Shown here one piece after another: positions 6,955 to 12,513 of a stretch of DNA of 12,513 bases. The stretch is from Rikenellaceae bacterium. Lineage in GTDB: Bacteria; Bacteroidota; Bacteroidia; Bacteroidales; UBA932. Both the position numbers and the translations under genes were made by a program. The stretch is taken from assembly GCA_900769145.1 (NCBI GenBank), contig CAAGFN010000055.1, forward strand, positions 1 to 12,513, in the 5' to 3' direction. Within the stretch, counting starts at the first letter, position 1, and each line of letters opens with the position of its first letter. The notes below the pieces were generated by a model. That model did no database searches. It saw nothing but the letters and a program-made list of their open reading frames with translations, and was not told the origin of the DNA.

Positions 6955-7043
6955 TCTTCTGTCATCTCGACCGAGCAACCCTCTTCTGTCATCTCGACCG
7001 AGCAAGGCGAGTGGAGAGATCTCTCGACCACGCTCGAGATGAC
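6955..7043. repeat. Palindromic intergenic repeat, copy 2, with a partial tandem duplication
   Basis: A 24-nt unit (TCTTCTGTCATCTCGACCGA then GCAA) occurs at 6955-6978 and again, identically, at 6982-7005, a 27-nt period. The second unit continues as GGCGAGTGGAGAGATCT and then CTCGACCACGCTCGAGATGAC, which closes the palindrome: GCTCGAGATGAC at 7032-7043 pairs with GTCATCTCGACCGAGC. The segment 6988-7022 matches the minus strand of 510-476 with only a few differences, so both gaps carry members of one family. After the core, both copies have TGACAAT followed a few bases later by GGCTTAT, suggesting the family boundary extends to about 7058. Confidence 0.7.
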
Positions 7044-7103
7044 AATATGCTGGCTTATTATTGCTGTATGATTTGCGGATAATCAGTCGAGAAATCTGAA
7101 AAA

Positions 7104-7134
7104 TTTGAAAACCTCCCGATTAATTGCTAAATTG
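7104..7134 (+). promoter_or_regulatory. Possible promoter of the M20-S9-pyrF operon
   Basis: TTTG at 7104-7107 and TAAATTG at 7128-7134 are separated by 20 nt, the spacing expected between Bacteroidota -33 and -7 elements. The -7 element is one T short of the consensus TAnnTTTG. It would give a leader of roughly 20 nt before the ATG at 7160. It lies downstream of the repeat, so the repeat would not be in the transcript. Confidence 0.4.
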
Positions 7135-7159
7135 CAAAGATTAATGAAAAACGCAGACT

Positions 7160-8530
7160 ATGGGCAACAGACTTTCAGCCGTAAGGCAATACATTGACGA
7201 GAACCGTGAAAGGTTCTATGAGGAATTGTTCTCCCTCCTGAGAATCCCTTCCGTGAGTGCGCAGGAGGAGCATAAAGGCGACATGACACTTTGTGCGGAA
7301 AGAATGGCGGAGCTGCTAAGGCAGGCAGGTGCCGACGAGGCCATGGTCTGCCCGACAGATGGAAACCCTGTCGTATTCGCCAGCAAGATCCTGGACCCTT
7401 CGTTCAAGACCGTCCTGGTCTATGGCCACTATGATGTGCAGCCGGCGGAGCCCCTTGAGAAGTGGAACAGCGACCCGTTCGAGCCTGTAATACACGACGG
7501 GGCCATCTGGGGACGGGGTGCAAATGATGACAAAGGCCAGACTTTCATGCACCTTAAGGCATTCGAGTACCTGCTCAGGAACGGCCTTCTGGAGCACAAT
7601 GTGAAATTCGTAATTGAAGGAGAGGAAGAGGTCGGCAGCAAGCATCTTGCGGCATGGGTCGAGGAGCACAAGGAAATGCTTGCCTGCGACGTCATTCTGG
7701 TTTCAGATACGACAATGATATCCGACAAGGTCCCTTCCATAAACTGCGGAATGCGCGGAGTTACCTATCTCCAGCTCAATGTCAAGGGCCCGGACAAGGA
7801 CCTCCATTCAGGACATTACGGCGGAGCGGTGGCCAACCCTATCAACACCCTCTGCGACATGATTTCCTCCCTCATTGACAAGGACGGCCGGGTCACCATT
7901 CCGGGCTTCTACGACGATGTCGTGGAGGTTTCCCGCGAGGACAGGGACGAGCTGGCGAGGGCGCCGTTCGATATGGAGGAATACAAGGCCGGCATCGGAA
8001 TCAGGGAAGTGAAGGGTGAGAAAGGTTATACGACATTGGAGCGCACCGCCATCAGGCCATGCCTGGATGTATGCGGAATATGGGGCGGCTACACGGGAGC
8101 CGGAAGCAAGACCGTCCTTCCGTCCGAGGCCCACGCCAAGATTTCAATGCGTATTGTCCCGAACCAGAAGGCTGACAAAATCATTGACCTTGCCGAGAAG
8201 CATCTCAAGGCCATTGCGCCTGACTATGTGGAAGTCAGCATTGAGAAGATGGAGGCAGGAAACGGTTTCCTGATTCCGATTACCTCTACAGCATATCAGG
8301 CCGCATCCAGGGCAATGACGGAAGTATATGGCATAGAGCCGGTTCCGAGCAGGGGCGGCGGCAGTATCTGCGTCCTGGCCGACATGAGGAACATTCTCGG
8401 AGCCGATCCGCTGCTCATGGGATTCGGACTTGAGCGGGATACCATCCACTCCCCTAACGAAAGCTATCTCATCCGCCAGTTCGAGGCAGGAATCGAGAGC
8501 ATTGCGCTTTTCTATGAATACTGGAAGTAA
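7160..8530 (+). CDS. M20-family zinc metallo-dipeptidase
   Basis: A 456-residue cytoplasmic peptidase of the M20 (ArgE/DapE/CPG2-like) group, expected to hydrolyse dipeptides using two zinc ions. Metal and catalytic residues are all present: His90 in GHYDVQP, bridging Asp123 in WGRGANDDKG, Glu156 (base) and Glu157 in EGEEEVGS, Asp183 in VSDTTM, and His430 in DTIHSPNES. The lid/dimerisation domain lies between about 195 and 320 and includes DLHSGHYGG (His216, which in the family helps bind substrate across the dimer). Length matches the CNDP-like dipeptidase subgroup. There is no signal peptide. The ATG at 7160 gives a normal N-terminus. It heads an operon with an unknown small protein, an S9 peptidase and pyrF, which suggests that peptides produced outside by the S9 enzyme are finished inside by this one. 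Confidence 0.93.
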   Translation: MGNRLSAVRQYIDENRERFYEELFSLLRIPSVSAQEEHKGDMTLCAERMAELLRQAGADEAMVCPTDGNPVVFASKILDPSFKTVLVYGHYDVQPAEPLEKWNSDPFEPVIHDGAIWGRGANDDKGQTFMHLKAFEYLLRNGLLEHNVKFVIEGEEEVGSKHLAAWVEEHKEMLACDVILVSDTTMISDKVPSINCGMRGVTYLQLNVKGPDKDLHSGHYGGAVANPINTLCDMISSLIDKDGRVTIPGFYDDVVEVSREDRDELARAPFDMEEYKAGIGIREVKGEKGYTTLERTAIRPCLDVCGIWGGYTGAGSKTVLPSEAHAKISMRIVPNQKADKIIDLAEKHLKAIAPDYVEVSIEKMEAGNGFLIPITSTAYQAASRAMTEVYGIEPVPSRGGGSICVLADMRNILGADPLLMGFGLERDTIHSPNESYLIRQFEAGIESIALFYEYWK

Positions 8531-8565
8531 TACTTCTGCAAATACCGGAAATAATACATATCATC

Positions 8566-8952
8566 ATGGGACTTAAAACCAAAATAATAGGCATCGTGAC
8601 CTCGGTCATCCTGCTGGCCGTCCTGGGCTTCTTTTTCTTCAGGTTTTATTTTGTGTTCGGCGAAGGCGTGAAGGCCGGAGAACTGAACCAGGTAATGTAC
8701 AAGGGCTATGTATTCAAGACATACGAAGGCCGCCTCATCCAGGCCGGCTTCAGGGGCGCAAGTTCCGCCAAGGGGACTGTGACAATGGAGTCCTACGTTT
8801 TCGAGTTCTCCGTGGAGGACAAGGCTGTGGCAGACTCGCTCATGAGATGCAGCGGCAAGTCCGTCGAACTCCATTACAAGGAATATCTCGGAGCTCTTCC
8901 TTGGAGGGGCCAGCAGAAGTACGTTGTCGATAAAATATTATCCGTCAATTGA
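8566..8952 (+). CDS. Small membrane-anchored protein of unknown function
   Basis: A 128-residue protein with one hydrophobic N-terminal segment (about residues 7-30, rich in Ile, Leu and Phe) after a short basic head, so it is probably anchored in the inner membrane with its C-terminal domain of about 95 residues on the periplasmic side. The stretch EGVKAGELNQVMYKG (33-47) followed by YVFKTYEGRL is, as I recall, shared by short Bacteroidota proteins often carrying the misleading name 6-phosphogluconate dehydrogenase; nothing here supports that activity. No catalytic motif is visible. The ATG at 8566 is 35 bp after the M20 stop, and the stop is 2 bp before the S9 peptidase start, so it is translated as part of the peptidase operon. 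Coding character is good throughout. Confidence 0.85.
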   Translation: MGLKTKIIGIVTSVILLAVLGFFFFRFYFVFGEGVKAGELNQVMYKGYVFKTYEGRLIQAGFRGASSAKGTVTMESYVFEFSVEDKAVADSLMRCSGKSVELHYKEYLGALPWRGQQKYVVDKILSVN

Positions 8953-8954
8953 TT

Positions 8955-11045
8955 ATGAAAAAATATACATTAGCGGCATTGGCATTGGCGCTTTCCCTGA
9001 ACGCGTCAGCCATTGTACCTGAGGGTGAGACCTCCCGCGAGGAGGCGATGAAAACATTGTCAGTACATCCCGGAAGAGCTGAAGGGAAAATACTCACGAT
9101 GGAGGAGGCGATTCTGTCGAGAGACGTGTATCCGCAGCGTTCCTGGGCATCCTGGATTGACGATGACACGTTCAAGTTCTACCGTGACAAAATCTGGTAT
9201 GAAACGGACGTTAATTCCCCGGCCGAAAAAGAGCTCGCAATGAACATAAGCCTCAATGCCGACCTCGTTACCAGGGCCCTCCCTGAAGGTGCTGCATCCA
9301 TAACAAGGTCAACGGACGGAGAGTCAATCGCATTCACCATTGACAAGAGCCTGTACTACATTGACAGTCTGCGTCACGTCTATCCGATTGCGCTCAGCGA
9401 GAACGGCAACATCACCTACGGCCAGACCGTAAGCCGCAACGAGTTCGGAATCAACGGTGGAATTTTCTGGTCCCCGGACAGCAAGAAAATTGCATTCTAC
9501 AGGAAGGACGAGACTCTGGTCACAGACTTCCCTCTCCTCGACATCACCACGAGGACTGGGTCGCTGAAGAACATAAAATACCCGATGAACGGAATGAGTT
9601 CGGAGAATGTCCGCCTGGGCATCTACAGCGTGACTGCCAACACCACCGTTTACGTGGAGGTGGACGACTTCGGCTACGACCAGTACCTGACCAACATCAC
9701 CTGGTCTCCTGACAGCCGCCACATCTTCATCCAGGTGCTGGACAGGGCGCAGAAGAATATGAGGCTGAATATGTACAGGGCTTCTGACGGAAGGTTCGAG
9801 AAGACGATTCTTTCGGAGAAGGATGACAGGTACGTGGAGCCGCTCGATCCGCTTCATTGGCTCAGCGGGACTGACAAGTTCATCTACAGGACAGAGGCCA
9901 GGGACGGCTACCGCAGCCTATATCTCTGCGATACGACGGGCAATGTCCTCAGGCTCACCGATGTGGCTGCGGATGTACAGTTTGTTGCGGAGAACGGAAA
10001 GAGCGTGTTCTATTCTTCTGCCGAAGTATCCCCGGCGGAGAACCATATTTTCCGCATTGACCTGAACATCAACCGCAAAGGCGTGGTGAAGAAGGGCGCT
10101 CCGGTACGCCTGACCTTCGAGGAAGGCTGGCATACGGCCCAGTTCAATGAGTCCCGGACCTGGTTCCTCGACAGCTGGAGCAGTTTCAATGTACCTGGCC
10201 GGACAGTGCTGAGATCCGCTGACGGCAAGAGTTCACGTGACATCTTCACTGCACCTGACCCTCTGCAGGACTACGCCATGGGAGAGGTGAGCTTTGGTAC
10301 CGTGAAGAGTGCAGACGGACGTTTCGAAAACCATTACCGGCTCTACAAACCTCTCGGATTCGACCCTGCGAAGAAATATCCCGTAATACTTTACGTCTAT
10401 GGCGGCCCGCATTCGCAAATGGTCAATGATACCTGGCTCGGACAGGTCAGGATGTGGGAACTCTACATGGCCCAGCACGGCTACATTGTCTATGTGCAGG
10501 ACAACAGGGGAACCGAGAACCACGGCGTGGAGTACGAGAAGGCGATTCACAAATATTGCGGACAGGCCGAGATGGCGGACCAGATGGTGGGAATCGAGGC
10601 CCTGAAGACATTGCCTTACGTGGACAGGGACCGCATCGGAGTCCACGGCTGGAGCTACGGCGGCTACATGACAATATCCCTGATGACCAATTATCCTGAG
10701 ACATTCAAAGTCGGAGTGGCCGGCGGTCCTGTGATTGACTGGAAATGGTACGAGGTAATGTACGGCGAGCGCTATATGGAGACAGCAGACAGCAATCCGG
10801 AAGGATTCAAGGAGACATCGCTCATAGGTAAGGCCAAGGACCTCAAGGGCAAGCTTCTCATCTGCCAGGGTGCAATCGACAATACTGTGGTTTGGGAGCA
10901 TAGCCTGAGTTTCATCAGGGAATGCATCAAGAACAATGTGCAGGTGGATTACTTCCCATACCCTTGCGCCGAGCACAATGTCTTCGGAAAGGACAGGGTG
11001 CACCTTATGGACAAAGTGACAATGTATTTTGAAGATTATCTATAG
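8955..11045 (+). CDS. Exported S9B prolyl-type peptidase (dipeptidyl-peptidase IV-like)
   Basis: A 696-residue serine peptidase. Residues 1-19 (MKKYTLAALALALSLNASA) are a signal peptide, so it should act in the periplasm or at the surface. Residues about 90-430 form the DPP-IV-type beta-propeller, with SPDSKKIAFYRKDE and SPDSRHIFIQ blades. The C-terminal alpha/beta-hydrolase domain has the oxyanion Tyr482 in YGGPHSQ, nucleophile Ser567 in GWSYGGY, Asp642 in GAIDNTVV and His674 in AEHNVFGKDRVH. The N-terminus-binding motif is N162-E163 (SRNEFGI) rather than the Glu-Glu of classical DPP-IV, so specificity may differ; a tripeptidyl-like or altered dipeptidyl activity is possible. I start at the ATG 8955, 2 bp after the preceding stop; the TTG at 8949 overlaps that gene. 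The operon partner pyrF follows after 2 bp. Confidence 0.93.
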   Translation: MKKYTLAALALALSLNASAIVPEGETSREEAMKTLSVHPGRAEGKILTMEEAILSRDVYPQRSWASWIDDDTFKFYRDKIWYETDVNSPAEKELAMNISLNADLVTRALPEGAASITRSTDGESIAFTIDKSLYYIDSLRHVYPIALSENGNITYGQTVSRNEFGINGGIFWSPDSKKIAFYRKDETLVTDFPLLDITTRTGSLKNIKYPMNGMSSENVRLGIYSVTANTTVYVEVDDFGYDQYLTNITWSPDSRHIFIQVLDRAQKNMRLNMYRASDGRFEKTILSEKDDRYVEPLDPLHWLSGTDKFIYRTEARDGYRSLYLCDTTGNVLRLTDVAADVQFVAENGKSVFYSSAEVSPAENHIFRIDLNINRKGVVKKGAPVRLTFEEGWHTAQFNESRTWFLDSWSSFNVPGRTVLRSADGKSSRDIFTAPDPLQDYAMGEVSFGTVKSADGRFENHYRLYKPLGFDPAKKYPVILYVYGGPHSQMVNDTWLGQVRMWELYMAQHGYIVYVQDNRGTENHGVEYEKAIHKYCGQAEMADQMVGIEALKTLPYVDRDRIGVHGWSYGGYMTISLMTNYPETFKVGVAGGPVIDWKWYEVMYGERYMETADSNPEGFKETSLIGKAKDLKGKLLICQGAIDNTVVWEHSLSFIRECIKNNVQVDYFPYPCAEHNVFGKDRVHLMDKVTMYFEDYL

Positions 11046-11047
11046 AA

Positions 11048-11890
11048 ATGACTACAGACCAGCTTTATGCCAACATACAGGCAAAACGCAGCATGCTTTG
11101 CGTAGGACTTGACACTGACTTCAACAAAATCCCGGAGCATCTGAAGAAGCTTGCTCTCGGCGGCGAGACTGCCATCAAGGGAGAATTGTACAAGGGCAAT
11201 GTCCGCTCCATCATTGCTTTCAACAAGGCGATTATTGATGCCACAGCTCCATTCTGCGTGGCTTACAAGCCGAATCTGGCATTTTACGAATGCCTCGGGA
11301 CAGATGGATTGAGGGCATTGGACGTGACCGTGGACTATATCCGCTCCAAATACCCGGATATGTTCCTCATCGCCGACGCAAAGAGGGGCGACATCGGCAA
11401 CACGGCCAAGATGTACGCCAAGTCCTATTTCGAGACAATGGACTTCGACGCCTTGACCATCTCCCCTTATATGGGAAGCGAGACGGTGACACCATTCCTC
11501 GAGTATCCGGGCAAGTTCGCCATTGTAGTGGCCCTGTCCTCAAATGGCACGTCTTCCGATTTCCAGCTGGCAGAGAAGGACGGAAAACCTCTGTATCAGG
11601 TGGTTATGGAAAAGATGATGTCCATCTCCACTCCGGAGAACATGATGTTCGTGGTAGGTGCGACCAAGGCAGACAAACTTGCCGAGATCAGGCAGTTCTG
11701 CCCTGACAATTTCTTCCTGGTTCCGGGTGTGGGAGCCCAGGGCGGCAGTGCCGAAGAGGTGATTGCCAACGGTTCCAACAGCAAGGGCGGCCTGCTAATC
11801 AACTCTTCAAGGGGTATCATCTACGCCTCTTCGGGCGAGGACTTCGCCGAGGCTGCGGGAAAGGCTGCAGAGTCTACTGCGAGGATTTGA
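11048..11890 (+). CDS. pyrF: Orotidine-5'-phosphate decarboxylase
   Basis: A 280-residue enzyme for the last step of de novo UMP synthesis (OMP to UMP plus CO2). The catalytic array ADAKRGDIGNT gives Asp110, Lys112 and Asp115. The N-terminal LCVGLDTDFNKIP supplies the substrate-binding Asp, and FLVPGVGAQGGS with the late SSRGIIYAS segment form the phosphate site. The length and the ADAKRGDIGNT form fit the longer group-2 OMP decarboxylases rather than the roughly 230-residue E. coli type. The ATG at 11048 lies 2 bp after the S9 peptidase stop, so it is probably translated by the same ribosomes. No other pyr biosynthesis gene is adjacent in the window, which makes the peptidase context unusual. 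No obvious terminator follows it before the next gene 45 bp downstream. Confidence 0.96.
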   Translation: MTTDQLYANIQAKRSMLCVGLDTDFNKIPEHLKKLALGGETAIKGELYKGNVRSIIAFNKAIIDATAPFCVAYKPNLAFYECLGTDGLRALDVTVDYIRSKYPDMFLIADAKRGDIGNTAKMYAKSYFETMDFDALTISPYMGSETVTPFLEYPGKFAIVVALSSNGTSSDFQLAEKDGKPLYQVVMEKMMSISTPENMMFVVGATKADKLAEIRQFCPDNFFLVPGVGAQGGSAEEVIANGSNSKGGLLINSSRGIIYASSGEDFAEAAGKAAESTARI

Positions 11891-11925
11891 GACTAATTTT
11901 TTATTGATTTGCATTGGCTGCAAAA

Positions 11926-11930
11926 AGGAG
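11926..11930 (+). promoter_or_regulatory. Strong Shine-Dalgarno sequence of the AAA-ATPase-like gene
   Basis: AGGAG, in the context AAAAAGGAGATATT, lies 5 nt before the ATG at 11936. It is the only clear Shine-Dalgarno site in front of any gene in the window, where the other starts have none. It fixes the start of the last gene and hints at a different origin or translation mode. Confidence 0.6.
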
Positions 11931-11935
11931 ATATT

Positions 11936-12513
11936 ATGCTTTATCCGATTGGAATACAGAGCTTCGAGAAGCTTCGCAATGAGGGCTGCGTATATGTTGA
12001 CAAGACAGCCCTTATGTACAAGATGGTGAATGAAGGGAGTTATTATTTCCTTTCTCGGCCAAGGCGTTTCGGCAAGAGCCTGCTTATCAGCACATTGGAA
12101 GCATATTTCCTCGGAAAGAAAGACTTGTTTGAGGGGTTGTTCGTGGCAGAGGTGGAGAAAGATTGGATTGAGTATCCGGTGCTGCATCTGGATTTGAACA
12201 CTCAGAAATATACGACTCCGGAAGCACTGAACAATGTCTTGAATGTTGCTCTGGAACAGTGGGAAGAGACTTATGGAAAGAATGATATTGAGACAGGTTT
12301 TCCATTGAGATTTCAAGGTATCATCCGCCGTGCCAAGGAAAAGACCGGCCGCAATGTCGTAATCCTCGTTGACGAATACGACAAGCCGATGCTCCAGGCC
12401 ATTGGCAATGAAGAACTTCAGCAGGAGTACCGCAGCACATTGAAGAGTTTCTACGGGGCATTGAAGAGTATGGACTCCTGCATCAAGTTCGCCCTGCTGA
12501 CAGGTGTCACCAA
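11936..12513 (+). CDS. AAA-ATPase-like protein (PF09820/DUF1703 family), 3' truncated by window edge
   Basis: The open frame runs from ATG 11936 to the window end, 192 codons with no stop. It starts MLYPIGIQSFEKLRNEGCVYVDKT, split here as MLYPIGIQSFEKL then RNEGCVYVDKT, the standard opening of the AAA-ATPase-like family. It continues with a degenerate Walker A, SRPRRFGKSLL at 40-50 (Lys47, Ser48), then Walker B VILVDEYDKPM at 142-152 (Asp146, Glu147). Complete members have about 500-580 residues with a PD-(D/E)XK-type DUF1703 domain at the C-terminus, which would lie beyond the window. The family is often multicopy in Bacteroidales and its function is unsettled. Codons are more A+T-rich than in pyrF, and a strong Shine-Dalgarno precedes it, so it may be an acquired gene. 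It follows pyrF by 45 bp on the same strand. Confidence 0.88.
   Translation, partial: MLYPIGIQSFEKLRNEGCVYVDKTALMYKMVNEGSYYFLSRPRRFGKSLLISTLEAYFLGKKDLFEGLFVAEVEKDWIEYPVLHLDLNTQKYTTPEALNNVLNVALEQWEETYGKNDIETGFPLRFQGIIRRAKEKTGRNVVILVDEYDKPMLQAIGNEELQQEYRSTLKSFYGALKSMDSCIKFALLTGVT

Larger units (their letters stand above)
6821..7159. other. 339-bp divergent intergenic region
   Basis: This gap separates the cysC operon (-) from the M20 peptidase operon (+). From left to right it holds an A+T-rich stretch with the minus-strand -7 box (6821-6900), a neutral segment (6900-6954), the rearranged palindromic repeat (6955-7043), and a plus-strand promoter-like pair (7104-7134) before the M20 ATG. Short open frames cross it but consist of repeat sequence and lack any protein-like composition. 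I see no tRNA or structured RNA. Confidence 0.6.

Noticed and set aside
6807..7082. 91-codon plus-strand open frame over the repeat-bearing intergenic region
   Set aside because: Its translation contains the duplicated repeat (CHLDRA twice) and it begins inside cysC; this is repeat sequence and not a gene.
10233..11003. 256-codon minus-strand open frame opposite the S9 catalytic domain
   Set aside because: The sense strand carries the complete Ser-Asp-His triad; the antisense frame has no homology-like pattern.

Overview
The window looks like a chromosomal segment from a member of the Bacteroidota, most likely the Bacteroidales. Four things suggest this: start codons almost always lack a Shine-Dalgarno sequence; TAnnTTTG-type -7 promoter boxes are present; several proteins are of Bacteroidota type (a TGS-containing nucleoside kinase, a PCMD-domain exported protein, an S9B peptidase, an AAA-ATPase-like/DUF1703 family protein); and two intergenic gaps hold palindromic repeats of the GTCAT-CGA type. 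I cannot assign a genus. Base composition is moderate (about half G+C) and even, except that the last, truncated gene is visibly richer in A+T.

Layout, left to right. (1) The 3' half of an EamA/DMT-type transporter (+) converges on upp (-); the 151 bp between their stops form one nested palindrome centred near position 465. (2) upp is divergent from a large nucleoside (uridine) kinase (+), so two pyrimidine-salvage enzymes share a roughly 120-bp intergenic region. (3) The kinase converges on a four-gene minus-strand operon with only 5 bp between the stop codons. In transcription order the operon is cysC (APS kinase, makes PAPS), an exported PCMD-domain protein, a PAPS-dependent sulfotransferase and an Omp85/BamA-type outer-membrane barrel. 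Its junctions are a 20-bp overlap, TGATG and ATGA, so the four genes are almost certainly co-translated. (4) A 339-bp gap holds the divergent promoters and a second, rearranged copy of the palindromic repeat. (5) A plus-strand operon follows: M20 metallo-dipeptidase, a small membrane-anchored protein of unknown function, an S9B (DPP-IV-like) exported peptidase and pyrF (orotidine-5'-phosphate decarboxylase), with 35-, 2- and 2-bp spacers. (6) The window ends inside an AAA-ATPase-like gene that, unlike its neighbours, has a good Shine-Dalgarno sequence.

The most interesting region is the cysC-PCMD-sulfotransferase-Omp85 operon. It places donor synthesis, the sulfuryl-transfer enzyme and two envelope proteins in one translationally coupled unit, which suggests a dedicated pathway that sulfates a small molecule, lipid or glycan and perhaps displays or exports it. 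No ATP sulfurylase (cysD/cysN) or PAPS reductase lies in the window, so APS must come from elsewhere. The acceptor cannot be read from the sequence. The rest of the window is pyrimidine metabolism (upp, nucleoside kinase, pyrF) and peptide catabolism.
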